The notes beneath the pieces are model-generated. The model saw nothing but the letters and a program-made list of their open reading frames with translations. It was not told the origin of the DNA and made no database searches. From contig NZ_CP090983.1 of assembly GCF_021513155.1 (NCBI RefSeq), positions 434,001 to 498,000 of the forward strand: 64,000 nt of DNA. Reading direction: 5' to 3'. Position 1 is the stretch's first letter, and every line of letters begins with the position of its first letter. A program made the translations under genes and the position numbers. Below, one piece after another: positions 54,303-63,564 of the stretch. Origin of the DNA: Jeotgalibaca sp. MA1X17-3 (lineage in GTDB: Bacteria; Bacillota; Bacilli; Lactobacillales; Aerococcaceae).

Positions 54303-55543
54303 ATGTGGAAAGGAAAACCATTATTAACTGTACTACTATTTCTGTTTTTCTTGTCTGCTTGCTCAAATAATCAAGTAGAAAGTGGAATAACAGCAGAAGA
54401 ATTGATGCAAAAGAAATGGGAAACAATCGAAAAAGAAGCAGAAGAAACTAAAGTAAGCCTCTATATGTGGGGAGGGGACGAAGGGGTCAATCAATATATC
54501 GATGGGTGGGTTACTCCAAAATTAAAAGAGCAATATAAAATAACTCTACGTCGAGTTCCCATGGAATCACCTGAAGCACTAAAGAAATTATGGGATGAAA
54601 AAAAGTAAAAGAAACAGAAGGAACGATAGATATTATTTGGCTTAATGGCGAAAATTTTGAAAATGCAAAAGAAAATGATTTATTATTTGGTCCATTTTCA
54701 AACCAATTACCAAATGTAATGAATTATGTAGATACAGAGGCTTTGGATGTACGCTATGATTTTGGAACAAAAGTAGAAGGAATGGAAGTGCCTTGGGGAA
54801 AAGTTCAATTTGTTTTTCAATATGATCAAAATAAAATAGCAAAACCTCCTCAAACATTTGAAGAATTAAAAGAATGGATCAAAAAAAATCCAGGTAGATT
54901 TACATATCCTGATCCAACTGATTTTACCGGAAATGCTTTTTTACGACATTTATTTTATGAATCAGTTGGAGATGTAGAAACAATTTTAGAAAAGGGATTT
55001 GACCCTTTCTTTGCTAAAAAAAATAGTCAAAAAATGTGGGGTTTTTTAAATGAAATAAAACCTTTTCTATGGCAAGAAGGAAAGACATATCCTAATAATC
55101 TTGCATACTTAGATCGTTTGTACAGTCAAGGGGAAGTCTATATGACGATGGGATACAATGAGGCAAGAGCGGAATAATTAGTTGAAAAAGGGATATTCCC
55201 TGATTCCACTCGCTCCTTTACTTTGGAATCTGGCTCTATCGGAAACACTCATTTTTTAGCGATACCGTTTAATAGTCCAAACAAAGAAGGTGCTTTATCA
55301 GTGATAAATTTCTTGCTCTCTCCCAATGCACAATTTAAAAAATTAGACTCATCTTATTGGGGAGACAATACATCGTTGGATTTATTTAAACTTTCTAAAG
55401 AAGATCAAAAAAGATTGGAACAGATTGATAGAGGACGTACCGTTCTACCAATTGAAGAACTAAAGAAATCTTTACTACCAGAAATTGATGCTGAATATGT
55501 ACCGTGGTTAAAGGAGAAGTGGATGGATGAAGTGGTACGATAA
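54303..55543 (+). pseudogene. ynjB: YnjB-type ABC solute-binding lipoprotein, disrupted
   Basis: The reading begins with a lipoprotein signal (LFLFFLSACS) and continues with LYMWGGDEGVNQYIDGW. It then breaks at an A7 tract (54598-54604): one more A would continue in frame into IDIIWLNGENFENAKEN and VPWGKVQFVFQYD, segments typical of YnjB. A second lesion is an in-frame TAA at 55175-55177 (a CAA or GAA codon expected), after which the same frame continues to 55543. With both repaired it would be about 413 residues. It is followed by ynjC- and ynjD-like genes, as in E. coli. Confidence 0.82.
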
Positions 55544-57198
55544 AAATAAACCGTATCTATTAGTTGGACCGGCAGTTTTTCTCGTGCTTTTAATAGTAGG
55601 ATACGGTTTATTAATGATTTTTCTACAAAGTATCATGTCGAGCGGATCACCAAGTTTAGAAATATATCGAATTCTATTACGGGATGAGAGTTTTCAAGAT
55701 TCCTTTCTTTTTAGTATAAAAATTGCATTCGTTTCTACTGTACTATCACTTGGAATTGGAGTTCTGCTCGTTCGATCAACTTTTCCTTTGTTAAAAAGAA
55801 CTGCTCCAAAGTTAGTATCCTGGTTACCTATGCTCTTTCCCCATTTTATATGGGGATATATGTTCTATCTTTTATTTTCTCAAACAGGACTTTTTTCTAC
55901 ATTTTTAAATATATTGGGAATAATATCTATACCAGAAGACTTTCCTCAGTTATTTATGGGTTCATCTGGATTAGGAATGATGATAACGTATATCGGAAAA
56001 GAAATTCCGTTTGTTATTTTAATGCTATTACCGGTTTACGAACAACTTTCTCATTCAGAAAAGGAGTTAGTCTATACACTAGGAGGAAAGAAGGGATCTG
56101 TTTTTAAATATGTTGAATGGCCCTACGTTTTCCCGGTATTAGTAGAAACGTTTGTTATAACCTTCTCTTTTGTACTAGCTGCCTATGAAGTTCCAGCTTT
56201 ACTGGGTGCTACTTATCCTAAGATGGTTTCCGTGTTGAGTTATAACTGGTTCTTTGGAACAGATTGGGAAAAGCAACCGTACGCATTTGCTACAATGGTA
56301 CTCATCACTATTTTCATTGTTTTTTTTGTTGTGATTCTATCTTCTATTACCAAAAAAAGTAGAAAAAATCTTCATCAAAATCAAAACGATGGAAAAAAGC
56401 TAGAGTCAATAGGCTCTTTTTCCGCGTTTTCTTTTTTTAATAATTGCAGTTATGAGTTTATTTCCTACACTTTTTCTACTACTATCGAGTTTTGCGAGCA
56501 AATGGGAGTATGGTCAAATTTTACCGAATGATATTTCTATTCGAGGATGGCGAGTTCTTTTTCTCCAACAACCTTATCTTTGGGAAGCTATTTTTACTTC
56601 AATTGGAATTGTATTATTGGTGCTATTCTTAAATCTAGTGATGGGAATTCCTGCAGCAAATGCCTTAGCTTTTTACGAGTTTAAATGGAAATCTGCGATT
56701 GATATCCTATTACTTTCACCTCTTTTCATTCCGGTTTTAGCTGTAGCGATGGGGATTAATATGACCTTTATTCGTTTAGGAATTGCTAACCATTGGTTGG
56801 GTGTTGTCCTGATCCATACCATTTTAACGTTGCCGTATACGATTCGAATTTTACGGGCAGGATTTGAAAGACTTGGGAAAAGACAAGGAGAATTAGCAGC
56901 ATCTTTGGGAGCTAAATCTTTTCGAGCCTTCTATTTTATTTACTTCCCTCAGTTATTGCCTAGTATAAGAAGTATTATTTTTATTGTTACCGTTGTTTCA
57001 TTGAGCCAGTATTTTGTGACAGCACTTATAGGTGGAGGAACTGTATTGACCTTACCTTTTCTTTATTTTCCTTTCTTTCAATCCCCAGATCAGTCCATTA
57101 TTGCTAGCTTTTCGTTATTATTTGCGATGATACCAATTGGAATATGGGCAACGATTGAGTTATTATTAAGAATTTTACTACCAAAGAAAGGTAGGTAA
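55527..57198 (+). pseudogene. ynjC: YnjC-type fused ABC permease, frameshifted
   Basis: The first half (ATG 55527, overlapping the binding-protein gene) carries one permease unit with the EAA-like segment YTLGGKKGSVFKYVEWPYVFP; the second carries another with ASLGAKSFRAFYFIYFPQLLP. E. coli YnjC is a single protein with two such units. Here the frames differ by one base; removing one T from TTTTT at 56417-56421 joins them as SIGSF-PRFLFLIIAVM. The second half has no ribosome binding site of its own. So this is a frameshifted fused permease rather than two genes. Confidence 0.75.
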
Positions 57199-57202
57199 TG
57201 TT

Positions 57203-58141
57203 ATGGAAAATGTATATATGAATCTGATAGATGTATCAAAAACCTATCAACACAAAAAAATTATAGATATCGACCAACTATCTATTCGAAAAGGAGAAAT
57301 CATTTCTGTAGTTGGACCCTCAGGAATAGGGAAATCTACGCTATTAAAAATGATTGCTGGATTAGAGGGATATGATACAGGAGATATTATTATTGATGGA
57401 TATTCCATGAATGGAGTATCTCCACAAGAACGTCCGGTTATTTATCTTTTTCAAGAATCCTTGTTGTTTCCTCATTTAGATTTACTCGAGAATGTAACGT
57501 TTGGATTGAGGATGGCTAAAGTTAAAAAGAAAGTACGCGATCAAATAGGGATTGCGATGTTAGAAAAAGTAGGGTTAAAAGGATTTACAAAGAGATACCC
57601 TCATGAACTTTCAGGAGGACAAAAACAGCGGGTTGCTTTAGCTCGATCACTGGTATTGAAACCTAAAGTACTGCTTTTAGATGAGCCATTCTCAAATTTA
57701 GATCCTGAGTTAAGAAAAGATACAAGACGTTGGATGAAACAGTTATTAAAAAAAGAAGAGATGACCGTTTTATTTGTTACTCATGATTTAGAAGAAGCAA
57801 TGGCATTGGGAGATCGTGTGGCAATTCTTGGAGAAGGAAGATTACAACAAGTAGCAACCCCGAGTGAACTATATGATGCACCGATTAATCCCTATGTCAC
57901 AACTTTTTTGCAAAGTGGAATCTGGAAAGAAGGACAATTTATTTCTCAAAATAGTTTAATCTTTACAGAGGTTACACCAATCAAAAAAGAAAATTCATGG
58001 AAAGCAGAAGTCATCGAAGTTTTCTATAAATCTGGAGAGAACTATACAGTCGTCATTTTATCAGATACAGGAGAAAAATTAACGGTACAAGGACCCAATA
58101 AATATTCTGTAGGAAATATTGTTTATATAAAAGAAAGATAG
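57203..58141 (+). CDS. ynjD: ABC transporter ATPase (YnjD-like)
   Basis: A 312-residue ATPase: Walker A GPSGIGKST (about 39-47), Q-loop YLFQESLLFPHL, signature LSGGQKQRVAL, Walker B VLLLDEPFSNLD, H-loop VTHD and a C-terminal regulatory extension (about 235-312) as in importer ATPases. It is the only intact transport component of the locus, following the frameshifted permease by four bases. Substrate of YnjBCD systems is not settled. Confidence 0.88.
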   Translation: MENVYMNLIDVSKTYQHKKIIDIDQLSIRKGEIISVVGPSGIGKSTLLKMIAGLEGYDTGDIIIDGYSMNGVSPQERPVIYLFQESLLFPHLDLLENVTFGLRMAKVKKKVRDQIGIAMLEKVGLKGFTKRYPHELSGGQKQRVALARSLVLKPKVLLLDEPFSNLDPELRKDTRRWMKQLLKKEEMTVLFVTHDLEEAMALGDRVAILGEGRLQQVATPSELYDAPINPYVTTFLQSGIWKEGQFISQNSLIFTEVTPIKKENSWKAEVIEVFYKSGENYTVVILSDTGEKLTVQGPNKYSVGNIVYIKER

Positions 58142-58166
58142 ACTGCTTATTTGAAAGGATAAAAAC

Positions 58167-58827
58167 ATGAAGAAAAAAGATTTGTTCCTTATATTAGGTG
58201 TACTTGCATTTTTAATCCTACTATTCTTTTTAAATCAAACGGTATTTAATATAGATGCAGAAACGATTCAAAGTAAAATAGTGGGATTAGGAATCATTGC
58301 GCCGTTCATGTATGTATTACTTTATTCGATACGGCCACTCATACTTTTCCCAGCATCTGTTTTGTCCTTAGCAGGAGGGCTTGCGTTTGGGCCTTTATAT
58401 GGGATGCTTTTAACACTAATCGGTGCATCCATTGGAGCCTACTTATCTTTCTTAGTCTCACGAAAAATTGGGGGAAAATGGATTGAAAAAAAGTAGGTCA
58501 TCGAGTGGAGAAGTTGAAAGAAGTTTTAGAAAAAAAGGTTTTATCGTTGTGTTTTTAGTAAGGCTCGTACCACTCTTTCCATTTGACTTGATTAGTTATA
58601 CAGCAGGACTATCTAAAATAAAAACAAAGGATTTTATGCTTGCAACGATGTTAGGAATGATACCAGGTACGTTTGCTTATAATTTTTTGGGAGCGAATGC
58701 TTTGTCTTCTAATGTAGGGATGGTTGCATTAGCAGGTGGGCTATTTATCATTATTACATTAGTTCCAACCTTATTTCAGAAAAAAATCCGTGAACTATTA
58801 AATATGAAAGACGAAAAGGAGGAATAA
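58167..58827 (+). pseudogene. TVP38/TMEM64 (DedA-like) membrane protein, two frameshifts
   Basis: The N-terminal part (to about 58484) and the C-terminal part (from 58537) are in different frames. Adding one A to each of two A7 tracts (58486-58492 and 58530-58536) gives one continuous protein: LSFLVSRKIGGKWIEKK, then VGHRVEKLKEVLEKKG, then FIVVFLVRLVPLFPFDLISY. The PLFPFDLISYTAG segment is the TVP38 hallmark also seen in E. coli YdjX/YdjZ, which neighbour ynj genes. The gene as it stands cannot make a full protein. Confidence 0.8.
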
Positions 58828-58831
58828 AAAA

Positions 58832-59416
58832 ATGCTTGATACACACGCAAGAAAATATGTTCAGCCTACGATTGAAAAAACAGCACGAGTGTTTTTAAAG
58901 ATTGGTTGGAGCGCAAATCATGTGACGTGGGGAGCATTTTTAGTAGGAGCCTCTTCTGGTGTTTTTATTTATATGCAACAACCCTTGATAGCTATTTTAG
59001 TATTGTGGATATCTGGTTTTTTAGACGCGGTAGATGGAACGATGGCGCGTTTATCTAAGCCATCACTATGGGGGACCGTACTTGATATTACATTTGATCG
59101 AATCGTTGAAATTAGTGTCATAGTAGGATTGGCATTTGCTTTTCCAGCTTCACAATGGGCGCTTTTATTACTCAGTGTATCCATTATCCTTTCCATGACT
59201 ATATTTCTTACAGTTGGAGCTGTGTCAGAAAAAAAGGGAATGAAAACTTTTTACTATCAGGCAGGTCTTGCAGAAAGAACAGAGGGATTTATTTTTTTCT
59301 CACTGATGACTCTCTTTTCAGATTATCTGATTCTGTTTACTATTCTTTTTTTCTTAGTCGAATTATTTACAGCAGGACAAAGGTTAATGGAAGCAAGAAA
59401 AATTCTAAGCGAGTAG
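58832..59416 (+). CDS. CDP-alcohol phosphatidyltransferase (YnjF-like)
   Basis: A 194-residue membrane enzyme with the family motif DG-x2-AR-x8-G-x3-D-x3-D, seen as DAVDGTMARLSKPSLWGTVLD plus ITFD (near residue 70). It has about five membrane helices. These enzymes exchange CMP for an alcohol to make phospholipids. E. coli ynjF, of the same family, lies beside ynjBCD, so the gene order is conserved. AAGGAGGAAT precedes ATG. The acceptor alcohol is unknown. Confidence 0.88.
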   Translation: MLDTHARKYVQPTIEKTARVFLKIGWSANHVTWGAFLVGASSGVFIYMQQPLIAILVLWISGFLDAVDGTMARLSKPSLWGTVLDITFDRIVEISVIVGLAFAFPASQWALLLLSVSIILSMTIFLTVGAVSEKKGMKTFYYQAGLAERTEGFIFFSLMTLFSDYLILFTILFFLVELFTAGQRLMEARKILSE

Positions 59417-59432
59417 GAAAGTTGGTAATCGA

Positions 59433-60857
59433 ATGAAGAAATATGATGTAATTATAATAGGTGGAGGAGCCGGTGGATTAACTGTAGCTTCGGGGGCAAG
59501 TTCTCTGGGGGCTAAAGTAGCATTGGTAGAAAAAGAAGAACATCTTGGAGGAGACTGTCTACATGTTGGATGTGTGCCTTCAAAAACACTCATTCAAGCT
59601 GCAAAAGAAGTGCATGCAGCAAAAAATAAAACAACCCAGTTGGGACTTCAAGTTTCTGGCGAGATAAATATGAAAGAAGTAAAAAAGCGGGTACAAGAAT
59701 CTATTTCATCTATTCAAGAACATGATAGTGATGAACGCTTTTTAAATATGGGAATTGATCTCTATAAAGGAAAGGGCACCTTTACCTCAAAAAATACGTT
59801 TATGATAAAAGATACGGAAATTTATGGAAAACGGATCGTTATTGCTACGGGTTCAAGACCGTTTGTTCCTCAAATTGAAGGTCTAGAAGAATCTGGATAC
59901 TGGACGAATGAATCATTGTTCCAACAAGAAACCTTACCAAAAGAATTACTAGTACTTGGAGGAGGAGCAATTGGTTTAGAGCTAGCACAGGCAATGGCAC
60001 GTTTGGGCTCAAAGGTTACTGTTGTAGAGAAACAAGATTCTCTTTTAGGTACTGAAGATGCTTCCATTCAAAAGGCAGCAGTAGAAATGTTAGAGTCAGA
60101 AATAACGTTCCATCTGAATGCGGAGGTAAAAAAAGTTCGTGTCCAAAATGATAAAAAAGTAGTCACGGTTGATCAGCATGGACAACAAAAAGAGATAGTA
60201 GTTGATGAAATTTTAGTAGCGGTAGGCCGTATACCAAATAGTGATACACTTCAATTGGATAAAATAGGAATTAAAATGGATAAAAAAGGCTATATTTTAA
60301 CGAATGAAAAATTACAAACGAATGAATCCAATATTTATGCAATTGGAGATGCGAATGGTAAATTCCCATTTACACATGTAGCTGGAGAAGAAGGAAAAAC
60401 GGTTGTACAAAATGCGGTATTAGGTTTTCCTAAAAAAATGAAATATGATCGAATACCTTGGATTATCTATACGGATCCTGAAATATTCCATATTGGCTTA
60501 ACAGAGCAAGAAGCGAAAGAAAAAGGAATATCAACTTCTATTTATGAGGTTCCTCTTTCTGAAGTCGATCGTTTTGTAGCGGACCATGAAAATAAAGGGC
60601 TTGTCAAAATACTAACAAACTCAAAGGGGAAAATAATCGGTGCGCACGGATTTGGAAAAGGAGCAGGGGACTGGATGCAACTGGTTGTATTTGCAATTAC
60701 ACAAAATCATAAAATTGGAGACCTTTCGCAGATGATTTATCCCTATCCCAATCACACAGCAGCTATTCAACGTACTTCAGATTTATATTGGCGAGAAAAA
60801 TTATTCTCTGGTTTTCTTCCCAAATTATCTAAAAAATATGTTCAATGGTTTAGATAA
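59433..60857 (+). CDS. FAD-dependent pyridine nucleotide-disulfide oxidoreductase (MerA/Lpd-like)
   Basis: A 474-residue class I disulfide reductase: FAD motif IIIGGGAGGLTVASGA, redox-active cysteines in GGDCLHVGCVPSKTL, NAD(P) motif VLGGGAIGLELA, a second FAD segment NIYAIGDANG and the C-terminal dimer interface with YPYPNHTAAIQ (base His). There is no N-terminal HMA domain, so it is not a typical mercuric reductase. It follows the phosphatidyltransferase by 16 bases. Its disulfide substrate is not known. Confidence 0.88.
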   Translation: MKKYDVIIIGGGAGGLTVASGASSLGAKVALVEKEEHLGGDCLHVGCVPSKTLIQAAKEVHAAKNKTTQLGLQVSGEINMKEVKKRVQESISSIQEHDSDERFLNMGIDLYKGKGTFTSKNTFMIKDTEIYGKRIVIATGSRPFVPQIEGLEESGYWTNESLFQQETLPKELLVLGGGAIGLELAQAMARLGSKVTVVEKQDSLLGTEDASIQKAAVEMLESEITFHLNAEVKKVRVQNDKKVVTVDQHGQQKEIVVDEILVAVGRIPNSDTLQLDKIGIKMDKKGYILTNEKLQTNESNIYAIGDANGKFPFTHVAGEEGKTVVQNAVLGFPKKMKYDRIPWIIYTDPEIFHIGLTEQEAKEKGISTSIYEVPLSEVDRFVADHENKGLVKILTNSKGKIIGAHGFGKGAGDWMQLVVFAITQNHKIGDLSQMIYPYPNHTAAIQRTSDLYWREKLFSGFLPKLSKKYVQWFR

Positions 60858-60864
60858 AAAGAGG

Positions 60865-60914
60865 AAAAACGCAATTCATCCTTGCTATACTGAGAGGATT
60901 GATTGCGTTTTTTT
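60865..60914. terminator. Bidirectional terminator
   Basis: Stem AAAAACGCAATTCATCCT / AGGATTGATTGCGTTTTT between convergent genes. Confidence 0.9.
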
Positions 60915-60921
60915 AAATATA

Positions 60922-62001
60922 TTAGTAGTGAAAAGAATGCATAAACTGTTTATCGATGTAGTGTTTTATTTTCCAAGAAATTTTTCCATGAAAATAAAAA
61001 GACCCATAGGTAAGGAGCCCTTCCTGGTTACCGGTAGATAAAATAGATAAAAATCTTTTTTGAGGAGTAAAGTGAAGTAGTTTTTCTTGGTTTTCTAAGT
61101 ATGCTTTTAGATTTTTTACAAGTAAGTGCCCTTGCCTCACTGCATACACTCCATTTTTAGGTAATAAAGGATACTCTTCTACCGTTACACAATCTCCAGC
61201 TCCAAAAACAAAAGGATACTCGTTATGCTGAAGTGTGCTATTAACGAGTAAAAATCCTTTCTCATCTTTGAGAAGTTCATTCTCTTTAAATAAAGGACTT
61301 GGTATAGGGCCGGTCAAAGATAAAAGATGACTCCATTCAATCCGTTGGTTTCTCTTTGTAGTTAAAACGTTTTGTTGGAGATGTTCGACTGTTTCATTTT
61401 CAATGACTTCTAGTCCTTTTCTTTTTGCTACTTGTCTTATTTTTGTAGAACCTTTTGTTCCATAAGAGGAAAGAAGACGGGAGGCACTAATTAGCGTTAC
61501 ATTGGCTTCTTGGTTATTGTTCTTTCGCCAAGCTGTTGTGGTCAGTGCTAATTCAAGACCTGCCGAACCACCACCAATAATTACAGGTTTTTCACCAGAT
61601 CGGAATTGGTCTATGATATCTGGAAATTGATAGTTCGGTTTTATACTTTTAATAGTCGTGGAGTCAAGCAATTCAGAAATACTAGATCCAATATTAATGG
61701 AGACTACATCAAAAGGATAAATCTGACCCGAAATTCCTTTTGCGGTTTTATTGATAGGGTCTACTTCAATGATGGTATCTACAATAAATTCTACTGAATT
61801 TTCTTGACAAAGTTTTTCAATAGGGATGCGGATATCGTCTATTCCATATAAACCTTCTGTAAACCCTGAGAACATACCCGAGTAATATTGATAGGGATCT
61901 GCAGAAATCAGAATAATTTCATGGGGGATAGGGGTGGCCAGTAATTCGCGAAGAAAGATGAGATGGGCATGACCACCACCGATCAGGACTAATTTATTCA
62001 T
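60922..62001 (-). CDS. NDH-2-like FAD/NAD oxidoreductase (SelD-associated type)
   Basis: A 359-residue pyridine nucleotide-disulfide family protein without a CxxxxC redox pair. FAD motif LVLIGGGHAHLIFLREL; ISADPYQYYSGMFSGFTEGLY; NAD motif VIIGGGSAGLELAL; FVFGAGDCVTV. The GGGHAH...YYSGM signature belongs to the group often fused or linked to selenide water dikinase (SelD) or acting as NADH:quinone oxidoreductase. The ATG at 62001 is preferred over the GTG at 62010, which abuts the TGGAG site. It is convergent with the ynj-type operon. Confidence 0.82.
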   Translation of the reverse strand: MNKLVLIGGGHAHLIFLRELLATPIPHEIILISADPYQYYSGMFSGFTEGLYGIDDIRIPIEKLCQENSVEFIVDTIIEVDPINKTAKGISGQIYPFDVVSINIGSSISELLDSTTIKSIKPNYQFPDIIDQFRSGEKPVIIGGGSAGLELALTTTAWRKNNNQEANVTLISASRLLSSYGTKGSTKIRQVAKRKGLEVIENETVEHLQQNVLTTKRNQRIEWSHLLSLTGPIPSPLFKENELLKDEKGFLLVNSTLQHNEYPFVFGAGDCVTVEEYPLLPKNGVYAVRQGHLLVKNLKAYLENQEKLLHFTPQKRFLSILSTGNQEGLLTYGSFYFHGKISWKIKHYIDKQFMHSFHY

Positions 62002-62119
62002 TGTATTCACTCCAGTATAGATTTCAATTATTGGAAATGGAAGCTCTATGCTATCTTAAAAGTACGTAAGGAAAAATGGAAATATTTCATCTTCTGTAGA
62101 GTTCAAATTATGGAAGGAG

Positions 62120-62184
62120 TTAAAAAAAGAAGAATAAAGCAGGATATTCGTTGCTGATTGATGCGACGAATATCCTGCTTTATT
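62120..62184 (-). terminator. Terminator of the shikimate operon
   Basis: Stem AATAAAGCAGGATATTCGT / ACGAATATCCTGCTTTATT; on the minus strand it is followed by a CTTCTTTTTTT tail. Confidence 0.85.
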
Positions 62185-62195
62185 CATAATAGATA

Positions 62196-62474
62196 TTAAA
62201 GTTTTAGTTGGAAAAGGTCCATTTGTGTTTGTTTCGTAATTTTCATCATCGATTGGAAGAATTGTGTTAGTTGTGGTTCAAATTGTGGATCTTTTAAACG
62301 CCCCACATTTTTTTTAATAACCATTTCTTCACGATTAGAATCTAACGTAGGTAAGTTGTGTTGTTTTTTATAAGAACCTACTTTTAATACAGTATTTAAA
62401 CGTAATTCAAACAAACGAGTCAACTCTTGATCAATCGCGTCAATTTCATTCCGATACTGTTCTAACTCATTCAT
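62196..62474 (-). CDS. Chorismate mutase (AroQ type)
   Basis: A 92-residue all-helical AroQ-class chorismate mutase: YRNEIDAIDQELTRLFELRLNTVLKVGSYKK holds the usual Arg and Lys active-site residues, with RLKDPQFEPQLTQFF and a final helix after it. It converts chorismate to prephenate for Phe and Tyr. It overlaps the aroC end by eight bases and is the last gene before the terminator. It is a free-standing enzyme, not fused to DAHP synthase or prephenate dehydratase. Confidence 0.88.
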   Translation of the reverse strand: MNELEQYRNEIDAIDQELTRLFELRLNTVLKVGSYKKQHNLPTLDSNREEMVIKKNVGRLKDPQFEPQLTQFFQSMMKITKQTQMDLFQLKL

Positions 62475-63564
62475 TTTTTTGTCCTCCTAGCATCAAGTCC
62501 ATTAACCCAATAGCTGTGACGGCTTCTAAAACAGGTAGGACACGCGGAACAATACAAGGATCGTGGCGACCTTCGACCTCTAGTTCAGTCTCTGTTCCTT
62601 CTTGGATATTGATGGTCTGTTGTTTCTTCTTAATAGAAGCAGGTGGTTTTACTGCTGCGCGGAAAACAACAGGCATGCCGTATGTAATTCCACCAATGAT
62701 TCCACCATTATTATTGGAACGAGTTTTGATTTTTCCTTGTTCATCATAATAATATTCATCATTTGCTTGTGAACCCCGCATTTTAGTAATGTCAAAACCA
62801 GTTCCAAATTCAATCCCTTTAATTGCAGGGACGGCAAATACGAGATGAGCGAGTTGAGATTCTACAGAATCGAAAAATGGATTTCCATATCCAGCATCTA
62901 ATCCCAAGACAAATGTTTCAACAACACCTCCTACAGAGTCACCATCTTCTTTTGCTTCTAAAATTAGCTCAGTCATTTCAGCCTCTTTTTTAGTATTAAA
63001 TAAAGGAAGTTGTCGTTCTTTTAATTGTTCGATTTGTTCGGTGGTAACTAATTCTTGCTCTTCGAAGGTTGTGTCTTCAATCGAGCCGATGGATTGAATG
63101 TGCGCACCAATCGTGACCCCTTTTTTTCTAAGCCATTGCTGACAAATGGCACCAGTAAATACTAATGGAGCAGTAATCCTTCCAGAAAAATGTCCACTTC
63201 CTCTATGGTCATTGTGGCCGTTGTAGCGTACCCTTCCAGGATAATCTGCTTGGCCAGGACGCATGACATCTTTTAAAATACTATAATCTTTTGAACGGGT
63301 ATTGGTATTCCAAATAATAGCAGTTAAGGGAGCTCCAGTTGTTTTGCCATCTAAAAAGCCACTCAAAATTTCTGGTTGGTCTTTTTCTACACGGGGTGTA
63401 GTTAGCTCATTTTTTCCTGGTGCTCTACGGCTCATTTCAAATAAAACTTGATCCATATCTATTTTCAAACCTGGTGGCAATCCGTTGATAGTGATTCCGA
63501 TTGCGACACCATGTGACTCACCAAATAGTGAGATTTGTAAATTTTTACCCCAAACTCCACTCAT
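62467..63564 (-). CDS. aroC: Chorismate synthase
   Basis: A 365-residue chorismate synthase with the three family signatures: GESHGVAIGITINGLPPG, GQADYPGRVRYNGHNDHRGSGHFSGR and RSNNNGGIIGGITYGMPVVFRAAVKP. It makes chorismate from EPSP with reduced FMN as cofactor. It lies between aroA and chorismate mutase, overlapping both (20 and 8 bases), so the three are translationally coupled. Confidence 0.95.
   Translation of the reverse strand: MSGVWGKNLQISLFGESHGVAIGITINGLPPGLKIDMDQVLFEMSRRAPGKNELTTPRVEKDQPEILSGFLDGKTTGAPLTAIIWNTNTRSKDYSILKDVMRPGQADYPGRVRYNGHNDHRGSGHFSGRITAPLVFTGAICQQWLRKKGVTIGAHIQSIGSIEDTTFEEQELVTTEQIEQLKERQLPLFNTKKEAEMTELILEAKEDGDSVGGVVETFVLGLDAGYGNPFFDSVESQLAHLVFAVPAIKGIEFGTGFDITKMRGSQANDEYYYDEQGKIKTRSNNNGGIIGGITYGMPVVFRAAVKPPASIKKKQQTINIQEGTETELEVEGRHDPCIVPRVLPVLEAVTAIGLMDLMLGGQKNE

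Noticed and set aside
56452..57198. Second permease half as an independent gene
   Set aside because: No ribosome binding site precedes its ATG and removing one T upstream fuses it to the first half as in YnjC.
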